DNA of 64,000 bases from Cyanobacteria bacterium SBLK (lineage in GTDB: Bacteria > Cyanobacteriota > Cyanobacteriia > Cyanobacteriales > Spirulinaceae), in assembly GCA_017746715.1 (NCBI GenBank), contig JAGHZQ010000047.1, positions 62,001 to 126,000 of the forward strand. Direction: 5' to 3'. How positions within the stretch are numbered: the first letter of the stretch is position 1; the number at the start of each line of letters is the position of its first letter. Below the pieces are notes generated by a model. It searched no databases and had not been told where the DNA came from. It saw nothing but the letters and a program-made list of their open reading frames with translations. Shown here piece after piece: positions 56,801-64,000 of this stretch. The position numbers and the translations under genes were made by a program.

Positions 56801-59363
56801 TCGTGCGGAGAGTTCTAGTTTCTCTTTTTGTTCCTATGGCATGACCTTAGCTTATCAAGGACAATATCAAGAAGCCTATGAGTTTGGTCGAGTTGCCCTT
56901 GATGTCGATCGCAAATTTAATAATAAGCAGTTCATTGCCAAAAATAATAATCATTTTGGTCATGCCGTTAATGCCTATATGCGTCCTCTTGAAAATAATT
57001 TATCTCTATATCGACAGTCTTTTGAAATTTGTCTGGAATTAGGAGATTTGATCTTTGGAGTCTGGGCTGTTGATTTTACGATTTGGACTCATATTATCAA
57101 AGGTAGCGAACTTTATTTTATCGATGAAGAAATCCAGAAATATCTGGGTTATGTTCGAGATGTTAACGATGTTAATATGCTGCATTCTTTTGAACTCAAA
57201 CAAAAATTTGTACGAGAACTCATCGACGAATCAGTTGCCGATCGGATCTTAAATTGTCATGATTTTTTTCATGGGTCTTTAAGTTCAGATTGGCGGCAGA
57301 AAAGTTACGATCATGGAATTAATTGGTATGGGTTTCTAGTTATCCAGCGACTTTATCTACAAGAAAAATATACAGAAGCCGTTCGAGTTGCCCGATCGTT
57401 AAAACCTACACTGTCGGCTAATTTTGGTTTTTCTCCGATTATTCTCTATCATACTTATTACCCCCTCAGCTTAACTGCACTTTCTTCTCAATCGGAGAGC
57501 CAACAAAAAGAAATTGATTGGCAAGAACTTGATGAGCTCAAACAAGTTCTCCACACATGGTCTCAAAATTTCCCCTATAGTTTTTTGCACAAATATCAGC
57601 TCGTCTCAGCAGAAATCGCGCGCATTCGAGGTGACTTTTGGAACGCAATGGAACTGTACGATTTGGCCATAGCAAACGCAAAAAAAAATGGTTATATCCA
57701 AGAAGAAGCCCTCGCCAACGAACTTGCTGCTAAATCTTATCTCAACTGGAGCAAAGAAAAGATTGCTCGCACCTATCTTATTGACGCGTACTATTGCTAT
57801 GCTCAATGGGGCGCAAAGGCAAAAACCGACGATCTCGAACGACGCTATCCTCAATTATTAAAGCCAATTTTGCAACGAGATTTCCTACACGCTTCCTCTT
57901 CTGCCAAAGTTGCCCTTGCTAAAATGACCGGTCGTTCTCATACTCAAACTACAACCGCTACTAATATTTCCTCAATTCTCGATTTCTCTTCCCTCTTAAA
58001 AGCCTCCCAAACCCTTTCGGGCGAAATCGAATTCGATCGCCTGCTCTCCACCCTGATGAAAATTATTCTCGAAAATGCCGGAGCCACCAAAGGCGCATTA
58101 TTATTAACCGGCGAAAGAGGATTGACAGTAGAAGCGATCGCCACTCGCACCGAGGCAGAAAATGAGTTAAAACTCGATTTAGTTCGTCAATCAATTCCTC
58201 TCGATAATTATCCCCATTTACCCGCCGGATTGATTAACACCGTCCGACGCACCGCAGAAACCGCTTTTTTAGATGCCAAAACCGCACGAAGGCAATTTGC
58301 CACCGATCGCTATTTACTGCGCTTCTCTCCCCAAAGTTTGCTGTGTTTGCCCTTATTCGAACGGGGCAATTTAATCGGCGTTCTCTATTTAGAAAATTGT
58401 TTAACTGCCGATGCCTTTACCCGCGATCGCATCGACTTATTAGATGCCCTTTGCGCTCAAGCAGCCATCTCCCTCACCAATGCGCGACTTTACCAACAAG
58501 CAAAACAAGCCGTAACCGACTTACAACAAGCACAATTGCAACTGGTGCAAAATGAAAAAATGGCAACCTTGGGAAATCTCGTTGCCGGAGTCGCTCACGA
58601 AATTAATAATCCCGTGGGTTTCATCGGTGGAAATGTGGAGGCAGCCCGAGATCATTTGCAAGATTTACTCGCCATCCTTTCTCTCTATCAACAAAACACC
58701 TCCCCCCCAGAAGAGATTGCTCGAGCGATCGCGGACCTCGATCCTGAATTTATCGCCGAGGATTTCCCTAAACTTATTGCATCCATGCAAACTGGCTGCG
58801 ATCGCATCTGTAACATCAGTACATCTTTGCGAAGTTTTTCTCGCACGGATGCAGATCGGAAAACCGAATTTAATTTGCATGAAGGTATCGAGAGTACGCT
58901 ATTAATTCTCAAGTATCGCCTCAAAGCTAACGAAGAACGCCCGAAGATTGAAATTATCAAAAATTACGGCGAAATTCCCGAAGTCAAATGCTATCCGGGG
59001 CAGATCAATCAAGTGTTTATGAACTTATTAGCCAATGCGATCGATGCTCTCGATGAAAGCAACGAAAATAAAACCTTTGAAGAGATAGAAAAAACACCCA
59101 ATTTCATTAAAATTGATACGGAATTAAGCGAAGACAAAAAGAATATTATTATCAGAATTACCGATAATGGAAAGGGAATGCCGGAAGAGATAAAAGCGCG
59201 CATTTTCGAGCAGGGATTTACCACGAAAAGAGTCAGAAAAGGAACGGGTTTGGGCATGGCGATCGCTCAGTCGATTATCGAAGAAAAACATGACGGTGCG
59301 ATCGCCTGTCAATCGCAACTCGGTAAAGGTACGGAATTTATTATTTCTCTACCGATCGAATAA
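53832..59363 (+). CDS. Trifunctional Ser/Thr kinase / AAA ATPase / GAF / histidine kinase (paralogue 2)
   Basis: This 1843-residue paralogue of the preceding gene has the same domain order: Ser/Thr kinase with HKDIKPANIL and DFSISTLLPKE, AAA P-loop GYSGIGKT, helical repeat region, GAF domain, HisKA with His1589 (GVAHEINNPVGF) and HATPase_c with DNGKGMPEEIKARIF and KGTGLGMAIAQSI. The two ends are nearly the same as in paralogue 1, while the middle (roughly 760-1270) is quite different. Long identical DNA stretches occur around the P-loop (for instance AGTCCACAAACCCATCGTG), which suggests recent duplication or gene conversion. The start could be the ATG at 53832 or the next at 53838. Confidence 0.92.
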   Translation: MAMLSTDLPKIKNYQVLELIHESDRALVYRSRNEDNGQPVVIKLMSDEYPSFGELVRFRNQYAIAKNLKIEGIIKAHALERYENRYALIMEDTGGLSLAKYKGKMSLTLSQFLDIAIQLAGILHRLHQKNIIHKDIKPANILIHPETKSVKLIDFSISTLLPKETQTLQTPNVLEGTLTYLSPEQTGRMNRGIDYRSDFYSLGVTFYELLTGNVPFTSEDPLELIHAHIAQNPDPPSKWVCLEGKFCPAPLSDIVLKLMAKNAEDRYQSSLGLKRDLEKCRAQYRERGKIEAFELGERDVCDRFLIPDKLYGREKEVKTLLAAFERVSGGGDGGESRLQTPPSPPIPSPELLLVAGYSGIGKTAVINEVHKPIVGQRGYFIKGKFDQFNRNIPFSAFVQAFRDLMGQLLGESDTELGHWKTKILEAVGTNGQILIDVIPELEGIIGRQLPVPELSGSAAQNRFNLLFEKFIAVFTTREHPLTIFVDDLQWADSASLNLLKVLMGSDRMGYLLLLGAYRDNEVFPAHPLMLTLAELEKRCNTEGRERAPRKKQTAISTITLVPLSVGHINQLVAETLSCGVEIARSLTDLVYQKTRGNPFFTTQFLKGLHEDKFITFDRNLGYWECDLVQVRDAALTDDVVEFMAGRLQKLPQTTQNILKLAACIGNQFDLETLAVVCESSAEIVAGDLWGALREGLILPITEAYKFFQASDRHEKYNEKYSDDILVKYRFVHDRVQQAAYLLIDESQKYSVHLAIGKRLLAYQSVTGSDENIFNVLNHLMVGIKADPLAIPVRQLANLALSAGMKAKLSIAYQAAINYFDFGLSQLPLNSWLDGDRLKLDLSREKAECHYFLGHFEKSEKILNNILLEIQNPLDAARIYGILMTQRTTQGTDILSSVEAGIKGLAILGMELPKDSEGLSSLVKQEHQQIRDFFKTTSPTILLELPDMSDPVQQNCMKLLSILWSAAYVAGNPTLNWFATLRMMNLSLKYGRAESSSFSFCSYGMTLAYQGQYQEAYEFGRVALDVDRKFNNKQFIAKNNNHFGHAVNAYMRPLENNLSLYRQSFEICLELGDLIFGVWAVDFTIWTHIIKGSELYFIDEEIQKYLGYVRDVNDVNMLHSFELKQKFVRELIDESVADRILNCHDFFHGSLSSDWRQKSYDHGINWYGFLVIQRLYLQEKYTEAVRVARSLKPTLSANFGFSPIILYHTYYPLSLTALSSQSESQQKEIDWQELDELKQVLHTWSQNFPYSFLHKYQLVSAEIARIRGDFWNAMELYDLAIANAKKNGYIQEEALANELAAKSYLNWSKEKIARTYLIDAYYCYAQWGAKAKTDDLERRYPQLLKPILQRDFLHASSSAKVALAKMTGRSHTQTTTATNISSILDFSSLLKASQTLSGEIEFDRLLSTLMKIILENAGATKGALLLTGERGLTVEAIATRTEAENELKLDLVRQSIPLDNYPHLPAGLINTVRRTAETAFLDAKTARRQFATDRYLLRFSPQSLLCLPLFERGNLIGVLYLENCLTADAFTRDRIDLLDALCAQAAISLTNARLYQQAKQAVTDLQQAQLQLVQNEKMATLGNLVAGVAHEINNPVGFIGGNVEAARDHLQDLLAILSLYQQNTSPPEEIARAIADLDPEFIAEDFPKLIASMQTGCDRICNISTSLRSFSRTDADRKTEFNLHEGIESTLLILKYRLKANEERPKIEIIKNYGEIPEVKCYPGQINQVFMNLLANAIDALDESNENKTFEEIEKTPNFIKIDTELSEDKKNIIIRITDNGKGMPEEIKARIFEQGFTTKRVRKGTGLGMAIAQSIIEEKHDGAIACQSQLGKGTEFIISLPIE

Positions 59364-59395
59364 GTATTGATAGTAAATCCCCCCATTCAACACGC

Positions 59396-59428
59396 TTCAC
59401 GAGTTTTTCACAATCTCTGTTTATACTC
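59396..59428 (+). promoter_or_regulatory. 11-bp-period direct repeats upstream of kinase 59643
   Basis: TTCAC at 59396 and 59407 within CTTCACGAGTTTTTCACAAT, then TTTATACT at 59420, a good match to a -10 element. It is the third copy of the block. The spacer 59364-59642 has no credible gene. Confidence 0.62.
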
Positions 59429-59642
59429 GAGAGAATGGTAAGATACAATCAGCACAATATTGGGTTAACCCGACAGAAATTGCGAGTCATGGAACTCTCC
59501 AAAAATGCGATCGCACCGGCATCTGTTACCAACCGAAAACCGGCGATCGCCAGTCCGATTACGATCGAACTCATACAGAATCAATATTCTTTCTTTAAAA
59601 ATTTAACAATCGACAATTATTCCTTAAAATCCTTGGATTCCC

Positions 59643-62600
59643 ATGAAGAAAATCAGCCCCCCAACCGACCCGCTTTCGAGATTACCCGATTATATACTGC
59701 GCTTGCGAGAACGACTCTTGAAGAGGAAGCGATCGGTTGTCGTCCGCCTAAATTTCATCTTATTCTTAATCTTTCTCGTGATTGGCGGCGTTTCGGTGAG
59801 CGTTCTTTTTTTTAGCTATCAAGTCAAAAGATCCACCCAGCAAGTGCTAGACGTAGAAGTACCCAAAGCAGTCGGCACGATTAGCATGCTAGAAGAATTG
59901 GGAACCATGAGCGGGAATTTATTGGAATACGTTCTCGGGGAAGAAGAAGAAGCGCAGGAATATTTCAAAAACTATAGCGAACTACTCGACTTTCGCGATA
60001 ATATTTCTCTCCAAATTCGCAGCACTCGCAAGCGCGACTGGGATCGCTTGGATAGATTGATTGAGGATTTCAAGAAAGAATCAAAGGAAAAAGTGTTTGA
60101 CGGCTACGATCCCAGCGCCGATCGCAAAGCCAGCCAGCGCATCAGCAACCTCCTCAAAGGCGTGGGCGTCCCCATGGAAAGACTTTTGGAACAACTCAAA
60201 GAAGAAGAACTGGCAGATGCAGGTAAATCCAAGAGTTTCGAGGAAGTGGTACGCGACGATCTCCCCGGAGTCCGCTACTACTTGGAACTGTCAGAACTCG
60301 CCGGCAATATGCTGGCAGCCTTGAACCGCTTTATCCTTAACGATCCCGATGCCAAACGAGAATTCTTTGAGTACGCCCTCGATTTTGAAATTACCTTTGA
60401 TAATCTCAGTGCCTTGGAGAAGAAAGAACAAGAAACGATTAATCTCCGGGAGATCGAACGGCTCTTTGGCGAGTTGAAATCAGAAGGAGAGAGCATTCTC
60501 AAAACCTACCAAGGAAATAATCGCGAAGAGGCCCTGCAAACCATCGAAAACTTGGAGCGTCGCAACTATGAAGAAGCCGAACAATTGCTCGAAAGTCTCT
60601 CGCAAACCGCTCGAGAACAAGTTGAAAAGAGCAAACACTCCCTCAACCAGTTAGTCAGATATCTCAATATCATGACGTTCTTTACGATCGCGGCAGGGAT
60701 TGCCTTGATTTCACTGCTCATCTTCTACGTCCGCACTTCAATTCTTCAGCCCTTACAGAAAATTACCTTTGCCGTGGATTACCTTCGCTCGCGGGAGGGA
60801 GATTACGAGATCGAGCAAGATCGCTACGACTTAGAATTCGATGGCATCCTCAGCAGCTTGAATCTCTTCAAACACGAATTGCTCGAACTCGATGACCTGC
60901 GAGAAACGGAACGGGCGCGGGCCGAGCAACTCGAAGACGCTCGAGCCCTCGCCGAATCCGCCAGTGCGGCAAAAAGCAATTTCCTCGCGGTTATGAGCCA
61001 CGAAATTAGAACCCCCATGAATGCCATTTTGGGTTTGAGTCACTTGGCATTGCAAACCCAACTCGATAGCCAACAGGTTGACTATATCCAGAAAATCGAA
61101 AGATCCGGTCAATCCCTCCTGCGCCTCATGAACGATATTCTCGATTTCTCCAAAATTGAAGCGGGCAAGCTGGCTCTAGAAAATATCGATTTCGAACTCG
61201 ATACCATCGTGCAAAATGTCTCTAATCTCGTCGGCTTGCGCGCAGAAAACAAGGGTCTCGAATTCTCCATCGGCATCGATCCGAAGATTCCCAATTCTCT
61301 GCGAGGAGACCCCCTGCGCTTAGAACAAATTCTCCTGAATTTGACCAGTAATGCCGTCAAGTTTACAGATGCCGGCGAGGTCATCGTGCGGATTACTTTA
61401 CGAGAACGGCAAAACCATCGCGTTGCATTGACATTTTCCGTTCGGGACACGGGAATCGGACTGACCTCGGAACAGTGCGCGCGGCTGTTCCGCAGTTTCA
61501 GTCAAGCCGACGACTCCACCACGCGCAAATATGGCGGTACCGGCTTGGGTTTAGCGATTTGCAAGCGTTTGGTCAACCTAATGAAGGGGAAGATTTGGGT
61601 AGACAGCCAACCCGGTCAAGGGAGCAATTTTCAATTCTTTGCCGTGTTTGAAACCCCCGCGATCCCCTCGGTCTCCTTTGCTATCCCACCTGCCTTAAAC
61701 CGAATTAAAACGCTGATTGTCGATGACAGCCCGGCAGCCCGAGACATTCTCAAGGAGCTTTTACAGTCCTTTTCCCTACAGGCCGACACCGTTGCCTCTG
61801 GGGAAGAAGCCCTAAAAGTCCTGCAAGAAGCCGAGATTCCCTATCAGTTGGTCATCATGGATTGGCGGATGCCCGGGGGGATGAATGGCGTTGAGTCGAT
61901 CGAACGCATCCGCGCGACTTCCCTTCCCCATCAGCCCCGGATTCTCCTCGTAACCGGTCACGGACAAATGGATATAAAGCAGCAAGCCAAACGCGCGGGG
62001 GCCGAGAATTGCCTCTCCAAACCGATCGATCGTTCGATGCTCTACGATACCCTCATCAAGACATTTTGTTCCGATACCCTCGTCCAATCCGTCAGGGATC
62101 TCCCCCAAGCGATCGATACCCCCTCTCTGGCCGGCTATAAGTTATTGCTGGTGGAGGATAACGAAATCAACCAGCAGATTGCTCGCGAGCTATTAGCCGG
62201 AGCCGGAGCCAATCTCGACACCGCCAGTAACGGTCTCGAGGCAGTGGAAGCCGTAGAGCGAGATCGTTACGATGCCGTGTTGATGGACATTCAAATGCCC
62301 GAAATGGACGGCATCGAGGCCGCGCGGCGCATCCGCGCTCTTGCTGATTCGGAACGCCCCGATCGCCAGCGCTTTGCCGATTTAATCATCATTGCCATGA
62401 CGGCTCATGCCTTGATTGGCGATCGCGATCTGAGCTTGCAAGCCGGCATGAACGATCATATTACCAAACCCATCGATCCGTCCCATGTTTTCCGAACCCT
62501 GCTCCGTTGGCTCGAATCCAACAACGGCCAGAGCAACGGTCAAACCGACAGCCCCGAGACGGCATTCTCTACCCCATTGGCCACCGTCCCTCCTCCTGCT

Positions 62601-63200
62601 AAAGCCCAATGGGAATTGGACGGAATCGACGCGAAGGCGGGCATTCGCCGTATTGGGGGAAATACCGATGCCTACCGCCGGGTGTTACGCCAGTTTTGCG
62701 ACAAGAACCAAAATACCTTCGCTCGGATTCAAGGAGCGATCGCGGCGAAAGACTATGAATTGGCTAAGCAATACATCCATACCGTCAAAGGCACGGCAGG
62801 CAATATCGGTGCAAAAGACTTGTTTGCGGCGGCGGCAGACCTCGAGCAAGCATTGCAGCAGGACTCTCCCGCCGAAACCCTGCCAGATTTAATGCCAGTC
62901 TTAAAGGAGAGTTTGGCGATCGTGATGAATGCCATCGAAGGGTTACACTCATCTTCGCCATCCTCTGTCCCCCCTAAGTCCATTGACCTGCTTGTTCTGA
63001 AAAATCACCTCAAAGAACTCGAACGTCTTTTGCACGTCGATATCGCAGCCGCCCTCGAACAACTCAACGATCTCAGTGAATTGACCCAGGGGACGGCACA
63101 CGATGCTGAAATTCAACAACTTCAAGATTCACTCTTCAATTTTGAGACAGATGCAGCCCTAACGCAACTTCAAAATTTAAGGGCGCGAATCAATGCCTAA
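59643..63200 (+). CDS. Hybrid histidine kinase with two receivers and Hpt
   Basis: The product is 1185 residues. A first membrane helix ([20 protein letters not shown], about 34-53) and a second ([18 protein letters not shown], about 345-365) enclose a long helical sensor region rich in Glu and Lys, resembling four-helix-bundle sensors of the TorS type. HisKA has His453 ([10 protein letters not shown]). HATPase_c has [10 protein letters not shown] and [13 protein letters not shown]. Receiver 1 has Asp740 ([10 protein letters not shown]) and receiver 2 Asp882 ([12 protein letters not shown]). The Hpt domain has His1046 ([11 protein letters not shown]). All phosphoryl-accepting residues are intact, so a full four-step relay inside one protein is possible. 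It is in the same direction as the giant kinases and follows the third promoter-like block. Confidence 0.93.
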   Translation: MKKISPPTDPLSRLPDYILRLRERLLKRKRSVVVRLNFILFLIFLVIGGVSVSVLFFSYQVKRSTQQVLDVEVPKAVGTISMLEELGTMSGNLLEYVLGEEEEAQEYFKNYSELLDFRDNISLQIRSTRKRDWDRLDRLIEDFKKESKEKVFDGYDPSADRKASQRISNLLKGVGVPMERLLEQLKEEELADAGKSKSFEEVVRDDLPGVRYYLELSELAGNMLAALNRFILNDPDAKREFFEYALDFEITFDNLSALEKKEQETINLREIERLFGELKSEGESILKTYQGNNREEALQTIENLERRNYEEAEQLLESLSQTAREQVEKSKHSLNQLVRYLNIMTFFTIAAGIALISLLIFYVRTSILQPLQKITFAVDYLRSREGDYEIEQDRYDLEFDGILSSLNLFKHELLELDDLRETERARAEQLEDARALAESASAAKSNFLAVMSHEIRTPMNAILGLSHLALQTQLDSQQVDYIQKIERSGQSLLRLMNDILDFSKIEAGKLALENIDFELDTIVQNVSNLVGLRAENKGLEFSIGIDPKIPNSLRGDPLRLEQILLNLTSNAVKFTDAGEVIVRITLRERQNHRVALTFSVRDTGIGLTSEQCARLFRSFSQADDSTTRKYGGTGLGLAICKRLVNLMKGKIWVDSQPGQGSNFQFFAVFETPAIPSVSFAIPPALNRIKTLIVDDSPAARDILKELLQSFSLQADTVASGEEALKVLQEAEIPYQLVIMDWRMPGGMNGVESIERIRATSLPHQPRILLVTGHGQMDIKQQAKRAGAENCLSKPIDRSMLYDTLIKTFCSDTLVQSVRDLPQAIDTPSLAGYKLLLVEDNEINQQIARELLAGAGANLDTASNGLEAVEAVERDRYDAVLMDIQMPEMDGIEAARRIRALADSERPDRQRFADLIIIAMTAHALIGDRDLSLQAGMNDHITKPIDPSHVFRTLLRWLESNNGQSNGQTDSPETAFSTPLATVPPPAKAQWELDGIDAKAGIRRIGGNTDAYRRVLRQFCDKNQNTFARIQGAIAAKDYELAKQYIHTVKGTAGNIGAKDLFAAAADLEQALQQDSPAETLPDLMPVLKESLAIVMNAIEGLHSSSPSSVPPKSIDLLVLKNHLKELERLLHVDIAAALEQLNDLSELTQGTAHDAEIQQLQDSLFNFETDAALTQLQNLRARINA

Positions 63201-63280
63201 TCCGCTCTTTCATTGAACTTGTCTCCTTTATTAGTTTATCGGAGTAGAATGACTCACCAATTCGTCGGAAGATCGAGCCT

Positions 63281-63376
63281 ATGATGTCCCATACTCAAAC
63301 AAACCCAGCTAGATTTAAAGTATCGCTCGTTGATGGCGATCTCCTGCATGTCAACAATTATAGGAAGCTCGAGCCG
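63281..63376 (+). repeat. Partial duplication of the start of the next gene
   Basis: The frame upstream of the chosen start encodes [20 protein letters not shown] and [11 protein letters not shown], which repeats in diverged form the following [20 protein letters not shown] and PQNIYILLE. It is a tandem duplication of about the first 30 codons, or an extended N-terminus. Confidence 0.65.
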
Positions 63377-64000
63377 ATGAACATCCACGCTCAAACCAAT
63401 TCAGCCAAATCAAAGGTGTTGATTGTCGATGACGATCCCCAGAATATCTACATTCTGCTAGAAATCCTCAAAAATGATTATGCAATTGTAGCGGCAAAAA
63501 ATGGTACGAAGGCTTTGGAACTGGCGACTCAAGACCCTAAACCCGATGCGATCGTACTCGATGTGATGATGCCGGATATGGATGGTTATGCTCTTTGTCT
63601 GGCCCTGAAATCGCGAGAGGAAACCCGAGATATTCCCGTGATTTTTATCAGCGCTCTCGATGAAACTTTAGATAAAGTCAAAGCCTTTGATGTGGGAGGG
63701 ATTGACTATATTACCAAGCCATTCCAACGAGAAGAAATTCTGGTTCGCATCGCCACCCATATTGAAATGTATCGTCTCCGGCAAAGACTTTATCATCAGA
63801 CCGTGCAACTGGCGGAGAAGAATCAAAAATTGACTCGCATCAACCAAGATTTACAGGCTCAATACTGCCAGATGAAGGCCGCACAACTTCAATTAGTTCA
63901 AGCCGAAAAAATGGCATCTTTAGGGGAATTAATGGCCGGAATCGCCCATGAGATCAATAATCCCACCGGCTTTATCAAAGCGAATATCGAGCCGGCTCGG
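63377..64000 (+). CDS. Receiver-histidine kinase, N-terminal part (runs off right edge)
   Basis: From the ATG at 63377 (AGGAAG lies nine bases before it), 208 codons are visible. A receiver domain has the acidic pair LIVDDD, the phospho-accepting Asp in [12 protein letters not shown], and a Lys in YITKPF. A coiled-coil linker and the start of a HisKA domain follow: [20 protein letters not shown], then EINNP. It should be an REC-HisKA-HATPase kinase that could receive phosphate from the hybrid kinase upstream. The ATP-binding domain is outside the window. An upstream in-frame ATG pair at 63281/63284 would add 32 residues. Confidence 0.9.
   Translation, partial: MNIHAQTNSAKSKVLIVDDDPQNIYILLEILKNDYAIVAAKNGTKALELATQDPKPDAIVLDVMMPDMDGYALCLALKSREETRDIPVIFISALDETLDKVKAFDVGGIDYITKPFQREEILVRIATHIEMYRLRQRLYHQTVQLAEKNQKLTRINQDLQAQYCQMKAAQLQLVQAEKMASLGELMAGIAHEINNPTGFIKANIEPAR

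Noticed and set aside
59435..59815. Open frame of 126 codons before the hybrid kinase
   Set aside because: Its 3' half overlaps the kinase start in another frame, it has no recognisable domain, and the first part covers the promoter-like block; likely chance.
1..64000. tRNA and rRNA genes
   Set aside because: I looked in all spacers over 100 bp for the conserved T-arm GGTTCGA and cloverleaf ends and saw none; a covariance-model scan would settle it.

Overview
The window is cyanobacterial chromosome. The evidence is the very frequent HIP1-type octamer GCGATCGC in genes and spacers, together with photosynthesis and carbon-concentrating genes: psbU (photosystem II extrinsic subunit), petJ (cytochrome c6), a btpA homologue and a ccmK3-ccmK4 carboxysome shell pair. 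The large multidomain kinases, tnpB elements and short tandem heptamer repeats suggest a sizeable, probably filamentous, genome; that part is inference. I saw no rRNA gene, tRNA gene or CRISPR array. Layout. 1-6 kb: the start of a GHL10-like glycosidase gene, two paralogous fibro-slime PEP-CTERM exported proteins, an MRJP-type beta-propeller, a MAPEG protein, an AraC regulator, and an intact-looking 162-bp MITE with 13-bp inverted ends and an 8-bp target duplication. 6-13.6 kb: envelope and housekeeping genes (GT2, ispD, GT9 plus a GmhB-like phosphatase, petJ, an ABC ATPase, rimM, def), with two decayed genes between them. 14-24.4 kb: a CBS/PAS/GAF histidine kinase, a membrane GTPase, an Rpn-type nuclease with a perfect 12-bp x8 repeat, DUF2809 and DUF2993 proteins, an acyltransferase, and ccmK3-ccmK4. 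24.5-36.3 kb: a damaged zone with a CPA1-type antiporter whose motif is altered, a sensor gene that lost an internal segment and carries a tnpB element, a second very large hybrid kinase, a frameshifted receiver gene and two further tnpB remnants. 36.3-48 kb: ilvB with a C-terminal zinc ribbon, psbU, a CHASE2-PAS-GGDEF cyclase, two tandem VKOR-thioredoxin fusions, btpA, and a sulP-usp operon flanked by two scraps of histidine-kinase C-termini. 48-64 kb: a signalling cluster on one strand. It holds two tandem giant Ser/Thr kinase-AAA-GAF-histidine kinase proteins, a hybrid kinase with two receivers and an Hpt domain, and a receiver-histidine kinase that runs off the right edge. How the genes fit together. 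The last 16 kb could work as one signalling unit. The first three genes are each preceded by the same promoter-like block, two direct repeats with an 11-bp period followed by an A/T-rich TTTAAACT/TTTATACT element, which points to shared control by an OmpR/PhoB-type regulator. Five short heptamer tandem repeats lie just upstream of start codons in otherwise unrelated genes. These two patterns are the least expected signals in the window.
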